Below, one piece after another: positions 26,280 through 34,055 of a stretch of 64,000 bases of DNA. The notes beneath the pieces are model-generated. The model saw nothing but the letters and a program-made list of their open reading frames with translations, ran no database searches and had not been told where the DNA came from. Origin of the DNA: an uncultured Clostridium sp. (GTDB lineage Bacteria > Bacillota > Clostridia > Lachnospirales > Lachnospiraceae). The stretch's first letter is position 1; each line of letters starts with the position of its first letter. Position numbers and translations under genes: made by a program. The DNA is taken from assembly GCA_900541315.1 (NCBI GenBank), contig UQJF01000001.1:1-64000 (forward strand), in the 5' to 3' direction.

Positions 26280-26380
26280 TTGTAAGAATAAATAGTATAT
26301 GGTATACTGTAGCATATACTTTTATTGTATGTTGCAGCAATGAGGCTGGATGCTCCGGAGACAAAGCTGCTCCGGAGCAT
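26280..26380 (+). promoter_or_regulatory. Promoter followed by a terminator (short transcript candidate)
   Basis: TTGTAA (26280-26285), 17 bases, TATACT (26303-26308), then a 10-base perfect stem ATGCTCCGGA (26350-26359) / TCCGGAGCAT (26371-26380) with TTTTT. A transcript starting near 26315 would be about 70 nt long. It could be a small RNA, an attenuated leader for leuA, or a chance promoter before the glmM terminator. Confidence 0.5.
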
Positions 26381-26384
26381 TTTT

Positions 26385-26516
26385 ATGTAATAGGAAATTC
26401 TTTGAAATTTCCTATTACATAAAAAGACACTAACGTGCCAATGATGCGCACTCGCGCGAAGAAGAAACATGTCGCAAGCGACCGCGCTCGGCGCGAGAAT
26501 GTGCCAAGGCACATTC
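26385..26516. repeat. Cluster of perfect hairpins (REP-like)
   Basis: Three further structures follow the terminator. A 15-base perfect stem (26385-26399 with 26406-26420) has ATGTAATAGGAAATT as left arm. CTCGCGC (26451-26457) pairs with GCGCGAG (26491-26497) and encloses GTCGCAAGCGAC (26471-26482). GAATGTGCC (26497-26505) pairs with GGCACATTC (26508-26516). The GC-rich part differs in composition from its surroundings. This looks like dispersed palindromic repeats or a structured RNA, not coding sequence. Confidence 0.6.
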
Positions 26517-26707
26517 TATATTGGTAAAGTGCCATTCTGCATATGATTTTATGAGAAAAGGAATGATGAAACGTGGGGCTGAATCAGTAAAAGTACTGCT
26601 GTTTATCGTCTGCCGTTACGGTGTGATCGAGCGACTGCCCGGAAGGGCTTGGAATTTAAAGGAAATACAAAGCAGATCCGTTGAAATGCCGGTTACAGCA
26701 ATAAATA

Positions 26708-26734
26708 GAATTGCGAGAGTGCAAAGCATGTAAC
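26708..26734. repeat. B-family repeat, half copy
   Basis: GAATTGCGAGAGTGCAAAGC begins at 26708 and matches the first half of the B repeats at 13977 and 52492. The right arm is lost. It lies 40 bases before the leuA start. The region 26521-26774 otherwise holds no credible gene and no T-box signature. Confidence 0.6.
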
Positions 26735-26774
26735 AGAAAAAGACAGAGATAAACACAAGGAGGAAATAGTTATT

Positions 26775-28442
26775 ATGTTAAATTATGCGAGATATAAAAG
26801 AGTACCTGTAGTCCATTTCCCGGAGCGTACCTGGCCGGATAAAGAGATTGAAAAGGCTCCTGTATGGTGCAGCGTTGACCTGCGTGATGGAAACCAGGCA
26901 CTGGTAGAACCAATGGTAGTAGAAGAAAAGGTAGAAATGTTCAACCTTTTAGTAAAGCTGGGCTTTAAGGAGATAGAGGTTGGCTTCCCTGCAGCATCCC
27001 AGATCGAATACGATTTTCTTCGCACCCTGGTTGACCGCAAGCTGATCCCGGATGATGTAGAAGTTCAGGTATTAGTACAGTGCCGTGAGCATCTGATCAA
27101 GAGGACTTTTGAGGCATTAAAGGGTATTAAAAAGGCTGTCGTACATATTTACAATTCCACATCTACTCTTCAGAGAGATGTTGTTTTCCACAAAGATATG
27201 GACGAGATCAAAGATATCGCTATTGTAGGTACCAAGATGGTACAGAGATATGCAGCAGAATGTGATACGCAGATCCGTCTTGAGTATTCTCCGGAGAGTT
27301 TTACCGGCACAGAGCTGGATTTTGCCCTTGATATCTGTACTGCTGTTCAGGAGACCTGGGGAGCTACCAAGGAGAACCCGATCATCATCAACCTTCCATC
27401 TACTGTTGAGATGAATACTCCAAATGTATATGCAGACCAGATCGAATGGATGCACACACACTTTAAGAACAGGGAAAGCATTATCTTAAGCGTACATCCG
27501 CACAATGACAGAGGAGAAGGCGTTGCAGCTACCGAATTAGCACTTCTTGCAGGTGCTGACCGTGTAGAGGGAACTCTGTTTGGAAATGGCGAGCGTACTG
27601 GCAATGTAGATATACTGACCGTTGCTTACAACATGTTCTCCCAGGGTATCAACCCGGAATTAAATATTGAAAATGTGCGTGAGATCGCAGAGGTTTATGA
27701 ACGCTGTACTAAAATGCAGATCCCGCCAAGACATCCATATGCAGGCAAGCTGGTATTTACCGCATTCTCCGGTTCCCATCAGGATGCCATCAACAAAGGT
27801 ATGCAGGCTCTCCACGAAAGAAACAGCCAGTACTGGGAAGTTCCGTATCTGCCTATCGACCCAAGCGATATCGGAAGAGAGTACGAGCCGATCGTCCGTA
27901 TCAACAGCCAGTCCGGAAAGGGCGGCGTAGCCTTTGTTATGGATACTTTCTACGGCTTCAAGCTTCCGAAGGGCATGCACAAGGAGTTTGCCGATGTGAT
28001 CCAGGCTATTTCCGAGAAGCAGGGTGAGGTTGCTCCGGAGCAGATCATGGAGGAGTTTAAGAAGGATTATCTGGACCGCAAAGAACCAATGCATTTCCGC
28101 AAGTGCCGCATTACCGATACAGAGACTGCAGATGGCGAGTTTGCAACACTTGTTAAGCTTACTTATACTGACCATGGCATTGAGAAGCATTTCGATGGCA
28201 TTGGAAATGGACCGATTGATGCTGTCCAGAGAGGCTTAGAAGAGGCACTGGGCATCCAGATCAAGGTATTAGACTACACCGAACATGCACTTGCATCTGG
28301 TTCTGGCGCACAGGCTGCTTCCTATATCCACTTAGTAGACCAGACCACCGGAAAAGCAACCTATGGCGTAGGCATCAGTTCCAATATTACCAGAGCATCT
28401 ATCCGTGGTATTTTCAGTGCAGTAAACAGACTGTTCTATTAA
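26775..28442 (+). CDS. leuA: 2-isopropylmalate synthase, long (LeuA2) type
   Basis: 555 residues. The N-terminal TIM barrel has WCSVDLRDGNQAL and the metal-binding SVHPHNDRGEG; a C-terminal regulatory domain (about 430-555, ending with the SNITRASIRGIFSA helix) is the leucine-sensing LeuA dimer domain. It condenses acetyl-CoA with 2-ketoisovalerate in leucine synthesis. AAGGAGG is about 12 bases before the ATG. No other leu gene is adjacent. The long leader contains hairpins and a B-repeat fragment, but no T-box. Confidence 0.95.
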   Translation: MLNYARYKRVPVVHFPERTWPDKEIEKAPVWCSVDLRDGNQALVEPMVVEEKVEMFNLLVKLGFKEIEVGFPAASQIEYDFLRTLVDRKLIPDDVEVQVLVQCREHLIKRTFEALKGIKKAVVHIYNSTSTLQRDVVFHKDMDEIKDIAIVGTKMVQRYAAECDTQIRLEYSPESFTGTELDFALDICTAVQETWGATKENPIIINLPSTVEMNTPNVYADQIEWMHTHFKNRESIILSVHPHNDRGEGVAATELALLAGADRVEGTLFGNGERTGNVDILTVAYNMFSQGINPELNIENVREIAEVYERCTKMQIPPRHPYAGKLVFTAFSGSHQDAINKGMQALHERNSQYWEVPYLPIDPSDIGREYEPIVRINSQSGKGGVAFVMDTFYGFKLPKGMHKEFADVIQAISEKQGEVAPEQIMEEFKKDYLDRKEPMHFRKCRITDTETADGEFATLVKLTYTDHGIEKHFDGIGNGPIDAVQRGLEEALGIQIKVLDYTEHALASGSGAQAASYIHLVDQTTGKATYGVGISSNITRASIRGIFSAVNRLFY

Positions 28443-28486
28443 TAAAACTTTCATGCCGGGACCGGCATGAAATAAAAGTAAAGATC

Positions 28487-28520
28487 AAAAGCGCATTGTC
28501 TTTTATGGCAATGCGTTTTT
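28487..28520 (+). terminator. Terminator after leuA
   Basis: AAAAGCGCATTG (28487-28498) pairs with CAATGCGTTTTT (28509-28520) with one G-U pair. A shorter CATGCCGG/CCGGCATG hairpin at about 28452-28469 precedes it. Confidence 0.8.
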
Positions 28521-28564
28521 CTGTTATGGAAGTGCTGTCAGGCAGATATAGGTTTGCTCCTTCA

Positions 28565-28593
28565 TTGACTTAGGCTGTGGTCAATGTTACAAT
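28565..28593 (+). promoter_or_regulatory. Promoter of bioY
   Basis: TTGACT (28565-28570), 17 bases, TACAAT (28588-28593). Transcription should begin near 28600, so the A-family element at 28611-28760 would be entirely inside the bioY leader. No BirA-type operator was seen. Confidence 0.7.
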
Positions 28594-28610
28594 GTTTCAA
28601 GACATTTATA

Positions 28611-28760
28611 TGTCCTCTCGGAGTCTTTCCTGTATTTGTCTTTGTGGCCGATTTTCCGCCAGTCGCACTCGGATTTCATCACCGTACGCCACAGAAATTT
28701 GGGTACAACTGACAAAAAATCTTCTCATAAAATCAGGTACAGAAAGATTCCGAGAGAACA
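28611..28760 (+). repeat. A-family inverted-repeat leader element, full copy
   Basis: 150 bases bounded by TGTCCTCTCGGAGTCTTTC and GAAAGATTCCGAGAGAACA, which pair as a terminal stem of about 20 bases with a few mismatches; pairing continues inward (CTGTA/TACAG). Inside lies TGGC-CGATTTTCC-GCCA. It lies between the bioY promoter and ribosome binding site, ending 27 bases before the bioY ATG. Related copies are at 17096, 29400, 32704, 40705, 43972 and 45158. It encodes nothing credible. It may be a structured RNA element or a MITE-like repeat. Confidence 0.75.
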
Positions 28761-28787
28761 TTTATAGATCACGGAGGAAAAATATTC

Positions 28788-29381
28788 ATGCATGAATTAA
28801 AAGTGGCCCGTGTCCAGGCGCTTACTACAAGGGAAATGGCTCAGATCGGCCTGTTCACTGCACTTATTGCAGCGGGGGCTTATATTAAGGTCAATATACC
28901 GGTTCAGCCGTTTCCCATGCATTTTACTATGCAGTTTTTATTTGTTCTTTTAGCTGGATTTTTACTTGGGGCGAAAAAAGGCGCTATTTGTGTAGGAATC
29001 TACCTGGCAGTAGGACTTTCCGGTATTCCGGTATTTGCAGCAGGCGGCGGTCCGGCATATTTGATCCGTCCAACCTTTGGTTTTTTGCTGGGGTTTGTAT
29101 TTGCAGCATGGATCACAGGAAAATTATCCTCTCTTCGTCTGGGAGCAGGTACTGCCTGGAATCTGTTCAGTGCCTTCTGGGGAATGATGGCTTACTATGT
29201 TTCCGGAATGGTGTATTTTTACGTGATCAGTAATTTCGTGATCCACATGCCGGTTTCATGGAAACTGGTGGTGATCAACTGCTTTCTGATCACAGTTATG
29301 GAAGATTTTCTTCTCTGCGTTATGGCGGCATTTTTAGCAAAGAGGATCAGGGCACTGGCGGGAGATATGTTCCGTAAGTAG
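28788..29381 (+). CDS. bioY: Biotin transporter substrate-binding subunit BioY
   Basis: 197 residues, six hydrophobic spans, with the BioY signature GGGPAYLIRPTFGFLLGF in the middle and the N-terminal AAGAYIKVNIPVQPFPM typical of the ECF S-component. It binds biotin in the membrane and works with a shared energising module (EcfA-A'-T), not encoded here. GGAGG (28773-28777) precedes the ATG by 10 bases. The stop codon is close to a second A-type motif that leads into the HAD gene. Confidence 0.95.
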   Translation: MHELKVARVQALTTREMAQIGLFTALIAAGAYIKVNIPVQPFPMHFTMQFLFVLLAGFLLGAKKGAICVGIYLAVGLSGIPVFAAGGGPAYLIRPTFGFLLGFVFAAWITGKLSSLRLGAGTAWNLFSAFWGMMAYYVSGMVYFYVISNFVIHMPVSWKLVVINCFLITVMEDFLLCVMAAFLAKRIRALAGDMFRK

Positions 29382-29399
29382 TTGATCAGATGAACAACG

Positions 29400-29414
29400 A
29401 TTCCGGGAGAACAT
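29400..29414 (+). repeat. A-family leader motif, short copy before the HAD gene
   Basis: ATTCCGGGAGAACAT at 29400-29414 matches the right end of the A element. TGTTCCG at 29368-29374, overlapping the bioY stop region, could be a degraded left end, giving a 46-base copy. The motif ends 26 bases before the GTG start at 29441. Confidence 0.55.
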
Positions 29415-29440
29415 CCTTGGAAATATGGAGGTTAAACAGC

Positions 29441-30259
29441 GTGAAGAAATATAAAATAATCTTTAGTGATATTGATGGAACTCTTTTAAATGATGAAAAC
29501 CAGGTTCCGAAAGAAACTGTAGAAGAACTGCAAAGTCTGGACAAAAGAGGAATTCCTTTTGTGCTGGTATCAGCCCGTATGCCGGAAGGAATGCGTCCGA
29601 TCCGGGAAGAACTGGGCATTCATGCACCTATGGTGTGCTACAGTGGCGGACTGGTATTGGGACCGGATAATGAGGAAATCTACAGCTGTCTGATGGATCT
29701 TGATCTGGCCTGTGAGATCAAAAAACTGGTTGAAAAAGAATTTCCCCAGGTCGTCTGCGGCACATACGGCGGGGAACACTGGGTAGTAGATGATGGGTCT
29801 GATCCTTGGGTACTCCGGGAACAGGAGATTACCCATCTGGTACCTGAAACAGGCGATATAAGGGAAATATTTGGGAAAACCGGAGGTATCCATAAGTTTC
29901 TTTTTATGGGAGAACAGAAGTCAGTCATCCAGACAGAAAAGCGGTTGAAAGAGCTTTATCCAGAACTTTCTATAGCAAGATCTAAACCGGTCTATCTGGA
30001 AGTGATGAACGGAAACGTGTGCAAATCAGCCGGGGTGAAGATCGTATGTGGGAAATACAACATATCATTAGAACAGGCAATGTCTTTTGGGGACGGACAA
30101 AATGATCTGGATATGTTAAATGCAGTAGGGGCAGGTTTTGCCATGGCAAATGCACCGGAAGAGGTGAAGCTGGCGGCACCGTTTGTGACTCCTGCAGATA
30201 ACCAGCATCAGGGTCTGCTGGCTGTAGTGAGGAAATATTTTGCCACTAACATCTATTGA
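29441..30259 (+). CDS. HAD-superfamily phosphatase, Cof type
   Basis: 272 residues from a GTG start; GGAGG (29426-29430) lies 10 bases before it. An upstream in-frame ATG at 29390 would translate the A-family repeat and lacks a binding site. Motif I is SDIDGTLL (nucleophile Asp10, Asp12), motif II is VSAR, and motif IV is FGDGQNDLDML. The large C2B cap fits Cof/YidA-type sugar-phosphate or cofactor phosphatases. The substrate is not defined. Confidence 0.9.
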   Translation: MKKYKIIFSDIDGTLLNDENQVPKETVEELQSLDKRGIPFVLVSARMPEGMRPIREELGIHAPMVCYSGGLVLGPDNEEIYSCLMDLDLACEIKKLVEKEFPQVVCGTYGGEHWVVDDGSDPWVLREQEITHLVPETGDIREIFGKTGGIHKFLFMGEQKSVIQTEKRLKELYPELSIARSKPVYLEVMNGNVCKSAGVKIVCGKYNISLEQAMSFGDGQNDLDMLNAVGAGFAMANAPEEVKLAAPFVTPADNQHQGLLAVVRKYFATNIY

Positions 30260-30261
30260 AT

Positions 30262-31068
30262 ATGCACATGAGGGAAAGTGCTTTGGCAGATACAGGAAGA
30301 AACTTTGGCTTAAGCGGTGCAGCACTTAAATGGATCGCTATGATTACCATGCTCATTGATCATATTGGGGCAGTGGTGATGGAATATGGTCTCTATTACC
30401 AGGGCGGGGCAGAGACTTTTCGCAAACTTCTGGACAGTGGCAATGGACAGTGGCTGTATACCTTTCAGCGCCTGACGCGTATGGTCGGACGGCCATCCTT
30501 TTTACTGTACAGCTTCCTTCTGGTAGAAGGATTTTTTCATACAAGAAGCAGAAAACGCTATACATTTCAGATGCTTTTATTTGCCCTGATATCAGAAATC
30601 CCTTTTGATCTGGCTGCAAGCAATTGCTGGTTTTATCTGGGTTATCAGAATGTTTTTTTTGAGTTTCTCATAGGGCTTACTGTTTTGTGGGGCATGGAAC
30701 AGGCCGTGATTTTGGGAAAAACACCGCTGACAGTGGAGGCAGGAAAGATATTTGTGGTAGTCTTAGGCTGTATGGTAGCGGTATTTATACAGGCCGATTA
30801 TGATTATATAGGGATCATTATCATTGCAGCCTTTTACGAATTTCACGCAAGCAGAGCAGGGCGCAGCTTGTCGGCAGCTGTACTGGGCGGGTTGGAAACA
30901 CTGGATTTAAACTTCGGTATAGGGGCACTGGCAGCAATACCTATCTGGTTTTATAATGGAAAACGTGGAAATCAGAGGTTTAAATACCTGTTTTACTGGT
31001 TTTATCCAGTGCATCTAATGATACTGGTGGTGGTTAGAAGCGTTACTTTGGGTATAGTTCCCACATAA
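30262..31068 (+). CDS. TraX-like membrane protein
   Basis: About 269 residues with eight or so hydrophobic spans. The motif LKWIAMITMLIDHIGAV near the N-terminus, RLTRMVGRPSFLLYSFLLVEG, and the C-terminal FYWFYPVHLMILV match the TraX family (acyltransferase-like membrane proteins, first known for pilin N-acetylation on F plasmids). Chromosomal copies are common in Firmicutes and their role is unknown. Start uncertain: ATG at 30262 or 30268, both without a good binding site, just after the HAD stop, suggesting coupled translation. Confidence 0.8.
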   Translation: MHMRESALADTGRNFGLSGAALKWIAMITMLIDHIGAVVMEYGLYYQGGAETFRKLLDSGNGQWLYTFQRLTRMVGRPSFLLYSFLLVEGFFHTRSRKRYTFQMLLFALISEIPFDLAASNCWFYLGYQNVFFEFLIGLTVLWGMEQAVILGKTPLTVEAGKIFVVVLGCMVAVFIQADYDYIGIIIIAAFYEFHASRAGRSLSAAVLGGLETLDLNFGIGALAAIPIWFYNGKRGNQRFKYLFYWFYPVHLMILVVVRSVTLGIVPT

Positions 31069-31084
31069 GACATTTTTATAAAGG

Positions 31085-31129
31085 TCTGTACACAGGAGAG
31101 AAATCTGTTGATTGTGTGCAGACTATTTT
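31085..31129 (+). terminator. Terminator after the TraX-like gene
   Basis: TCTGTACACA (31085-31094) pairs with TGTGTGCAGA (31113-31122), followed by CTATTTTTTT. Its right arm overlaps the -35 box of the glf promoter. Confidence 0.75.
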
Positions 31130-31140
31130 TTTGGTACAAT
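31112..31140 (+). promoter_or_regulatory. Promoter of glf
   Basis: TTGTGT (31112-31117), 17 bases, TACAAT (31135-31140); the glf ATG is at 31193. Confidence 0.55.
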
Positions 31141-31192
31141 AGAACAAGATATTTGCTTTTTGAGACTTATGAATGAAAAGGAGCGGCATAAA

Positions 31193-32296
31193 ATGAAAAA
31201 ATACGATTATATATTAGTAGGAAGCGGCCTGTATTCTGGTGTTTTTGCCTGGTACGCAAAGCAGCATGGAAAGTCCTGTCTGGTAGTGGAAAAGAGAGAT
31301 CATATTGGCGGAAATGTTTACTGTGAGGGGACAGAAGGCATCCACGTACATAAATACGGTGCCCACATTTTCCATACAAGTAATAAAGAAGTATGGCAGT
31401 TTGTAAATTCTCTGGCAGAGTTCAACCGTTATACTAACAGCCCGGTTGCCAATTACAAAGGTGAAATGTATAATATGCCGTTTAATATGAATACCTTCAG
31501 CAAGATGTGGAATATTTCCACACCGGATCAGGCAAAGGCGATCATTGAAGATCAGAAAAAAGAGGTTACGGGTGAGCCAAAGAATCTGGAAGAACAGGCT
31601 ATCAGTCTGGTAGGACGCGAGATCTATGAAAAGCTGGTAAAGGGATATACGGAAAAGCAATGGGGAAGAGACTGTACTGAGCTTCCGGCTTTTATCATCA
31701 AGAGACTGCCTGTGCGTTATACCTATGACAACAATTATTTTAACGACTTATATCAGGGGATCCCGATCGGTGGCTACAATGTGATCATCCAGCGTCTCTT
31801 CGAGGGCTGTGATATTGAAACAGGTGTAGATTATCTGGAAAAGAAGGAGTATTACGACAGTTTAGGGGAAAAGATCGTGTATACGGGAACCATTGATGCT
31901 TATTATAAGTATCAGTTCGGTAAACTGGAATACCGCAGTCTGCGTTTTGAGTCTGAGATCCTGGATGAGGAGAACTATCAGGGCGTTGCTGTAGTGAATT
32001 ACACGGACCGTGAGACTCCATATACCCGTATCATCGAGCACAAACACTTTGAATTTGGCACCCAGCCCAAGACTGTTATTACCAGGGAATATCCGGTTAC
32101 CTGGCAGGAAGGCATGGAACCATATTATCCGGTCAATGATGAAAAGAACCAGGCGTTGTACCAGAAATACGCCAAACTGGCTGAAAAAGAAGAAAATGTT
32201 ATTTTCGGCGGTCGTTTAGGCGAGTATAAATATTATGACATGGACAAAGTGATTGCTTCTGCCATGGTGCGGGCAAAAGAAATCTTTGGGGCATAA
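31193..32296 (+). CDS. glf: UDP-galactopyranose mutase
   Basis: 367 residues, the usual length. The FAD-binding GSGLYSG (10-16), the DHIGGN segment, KYGAHIFHTSN and the C-terminal GRLGEYKYYDMD are diagnostic of Glf. It converts UDP-galactopyranose to UDP-galactofuranose for surface glycans. AAAAGGAG about 8 bases before the ATG at 31193 fixes the start. It is a single-gene unit with its own promoter and terminator. Galactofuranose use fits the GT2 gene at 40764-41723. Confidence 0.97.
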   Translation: MKKYDYILVGSGLYSGVFAWYAKQHGKSCLVVEKRDHIGGNVYCEGTEGIHVHKYGAHIFHTSNKEVWQFVNSLAEFNRYTNSPVANYKGEMYNMPFNMNTFSKMWNISTPDQAKAIIEDQKKEVTGEPKNLEEQAISLVGREIYEKLVKGYTEKQWGRDCTELPAFIIKRLPVRYTYDNNYFNDLYQGIPIGGYNVIIQRLFEGCDIETGVDYLEKKEYYDSLGEKIVYTGTIDAYYKYQFGKLEYRSLRFESEILDEENYQGVAVVNYTDRETPYTRIIEHKHFEFGTQPKTVITREYPVTWQEGMEPYYPVNDEKNQALYQKYAKLAEKEENVIFGGRLGEYKYYDMDKVIASAMVRAKEIFGA

Positions 32297-32334
32297 AATT
32301 TATAATAAAGTATATGCAGGATCAAAAGGTGATG

Positions 32335-32376
32335 GCTGCTGCGAAATGGAAAATAACCATTTTGCAGCAGCTTTTT
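32335..32376 (+). terminator. Terminator after glf
   Basis: A 15-base stem GCTGCTGCGAAATGG (32335-32349) / CCATTTTGCAGCAGC (32357-32371) with one mismatch, followed by TTTTT. Confidence 0.9.
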
Positions 32377-32581
32377 AGTTAATTTATAAATCAGTATCAT
32401 TTCCATAAATTCCCATATGTATATTTTATAATGCTGTTTTAACACAAAAAAAGTTGTAAAATGACGAATGTAAAAGTGACAAGTCGAAAGTTTTTTGTAT
32501 AATTTTCGGCCTTAAGGAATAAGAATTAAGGTAATTACAAAGAAAAAACAGTAAAAAAATACAAAACTACAACAAAAAAAC

Positions 32582-32610
32582 TTGCATTTTTAACAGGGGT
32601 GTGCTACACT
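32582..32610 (+). promoter_or_regulatory. Promoter of the DUF3798 ABC operon
   Basis: TTGCAT (32582-32587), 17 bases, TACACT (32605-32610). The leader of about 125 bases that follows holds the A-type motif. I see no recognised riboswitch in 32377-32742. Confidence 0.65.
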
Positions 32611-32703
32611 TACACACACATGTAGACCGTGGACGTACAAAGAAATGTTTGTATGCCACCGGACATGAGAACAGCGTAAAATTATGTTGGAAACATGCAG
32701 GGG

Positions 32704-32718
32704 GATCCGCGAGAACAT
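32704..32718 (+). repeat. A-family leader motif, diverged partial copy
   Basis: GATCCGCGAGAACAT at 32704-32718 resembles the right end of the A element (GATTCCGAGAGAACAT), and lies 24 bases before the lipoprotein start. A second CATGAGAACA is at 32664-32673. Weakest member of the family. Confidence 0.4.
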
Positions 32719-32742
32719 AACAATGATCAAGGAGGACAAAGT

Positions 32743-33978
32743 ATGAAAATCAAAAAAATGATGGCTCTTGTTACAGCAGCAGCGATGGCATTTGGTCTTG
32801 CAGGATGTGGTGGTGGAAATACCGCAGCTACCACAGCAGCACCTACTGAAAAAGCGGAAGGAACTACAGCAGCAGAAGCTGTTACAGAAGCAACAGAGGC
32901 TGCAAAATCAGAAGGCAGTGATAACTGGAAGGTTGCAATTTTAACAGGTACTGTTTCCCAGGGCGAGGAAGAGTTCCGTGCAGCAGAAAAAGCATTAGCT
33001 GCATATGGACCGGAGCACATTGTTACAGCCACTTATCCAGATAACTTTATGTCCGAGATGGAGACCACTGTATCACAGATCGTATCTTTTGCATCTGATC
33101 CTGATGTAAAAGCTATCGTTATGTGTCAGGCAGTGCCTGGTGCAAAGGCTGGTTTCGATAAGGTCCGTGAGATGGGAAGAGATGATATCCTTCTGATCGC
33201 AGGTACTCCACAGGAAGACCCGGCTGTTATTTCCGCAGCTTCAGATCTTGTTTTATATGCAGATGAAGCAGCACAGGGCGATACCATTATGGAAAAATGT
33301 GCAGACTGGGGCATTGATGTATTTATTCATTATTCCTTCCCACGTCATATGGCAATGGAGCTGATCGTAGCACGTCACGAACTTCTTAAGAAGAACGCAG
33401 ATGCACTTGGCATTGAAATGGTAGATGTTACTGCTCCGGACCCGACAGCAGAGGCTGGAGTTTCTGCTTCCCAGCAGTTCATTCTGGAAGATGTTCCACA
33501 GCAGCTGAAAAAATATGAAGGCAAGAAAGTTGCTTTCTTCACAACTAACTGTGGTATGCAGCCGTCTTTACAGACCGCTTGCTTAGATGAGCCTAATGCT
33601 TATTATCCACAGCCATGCTGCCCGAGTCCATATCACGCATTTCCGGCTACATTAGGACTGGAACTTGCAATTGGCGGTGATGACGAAGACGCATTAAAGC
33701 AGATTGCAGCTAAATTAAAGGAGCATGACGCAGTAGGACGTTACTCTACATGGGCATCCCCGGTTGCTATGACCATTATTGCAGTTGGTGTTGATTATGC
33801 AAAGGGATATATCACAGGCGAGATTACAGACCGCAATGATGCTGATAAGCTGGTTGAAATGTTTAACTCTAAAGTTGAAGGGGCAAAGATCAATAATTAT
33901 ACCAATGCAGAAGGTGAAACTTTTGATAATTACTATACCATTCTGCTTGCTCCAGTTGATTTTAATGATTACTTATAA
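32743..33978 (+). CDS. DUF3798 solute-binding lipoprotein
   Basis: 411 residues. A signal peptide ends in GLAGC (lipidated Cys22), followed by a Thr/Ala/Glu-rich linker and a two-lobed periplasmic-binding fold starting WKVAILTGTVSQGEEEF. The CGMQPSL and CCPSPYHAFP segments with clustered cysteines fit the DUF3798 family. AAGGAGG (32729-32735) is 7 bases before the ATG. It is the binding protein of the importer encoded by the next three genes; the ligand is unknown (the ATPase and permeases resemble the ribose/nucleoside class). Confidence 0.88.
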   Translation: MKIKKMMALVTAAAMAFGLAGCGGGNTAATTAAPTEKAEGTTAAEAVTEATEAAKSEGSDNWKVAILTGTVSQGEEEFRAAEKALAAYGPEHIVTATYPDNFMSEMETTVSQIVSFASDPDVKAIVMCQAVPGAKAGFDKVREMGRDDILLIAGTPQEDPAVISAASDLVLYADEAAQGDTIMEKCADWGIDVFIHYSFPRHMAMELIVARHELLKKNADALGIEMVDVTAPDPTAEAGVSASQQFILEDVPQQLKKYEGKKVAFFTTNCGMQPSLQTACLDEPNAYYPQPCCPSPYHAFPATLGLELAIGGDDEDALKQIAAKLKEHDAVGRYSTWASPVAMTIIAVGVDYAKGYITGEITDRNDADKLVEMFNSKVEGAKINNYTNAEGETFDNYYTILLAPVDFNDYL

Positions 33979-33995
33979 GAAACTTGAAATCGGAG

Positions 33996-34031
33996 AAAAG
34001 GCTCACCCTGTTGATTTCGGGTGGGCCTTTT
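33996..34031 (+). terminator. Intra-operon attenuating terminator
   Basis: AAAAGGCTCACCC (33996-34008) pairs with GGGTGGGCCTTTT (34019-34031). It lies between the binding protein and ATPase genes; partial read-through would give more binding protein than membrane components, as seen in many ABC operons. Confidence 0.75.
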
Positions 34032-34055
34032 CAGCTACAGAAAGGGGGAATTTCA

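Noticed and set aside
26521-26733. 70-residue open frame before leuA
   Set aside because: No ribosome binding site or recognisable domain; it runs through the B-family repeat fragment.
26521-26774. Leucine T-box leader before leuA
   Set aside because: No AGGGTGG-type T-box sequence or matching terminator/antiterminator pair could be found.
32377-32742. Riboswitch in the DUF3798 operon leader
   Set aside because: I looked for purine, thiamine and similar cores; only a promoter and an A-type motif were supported.
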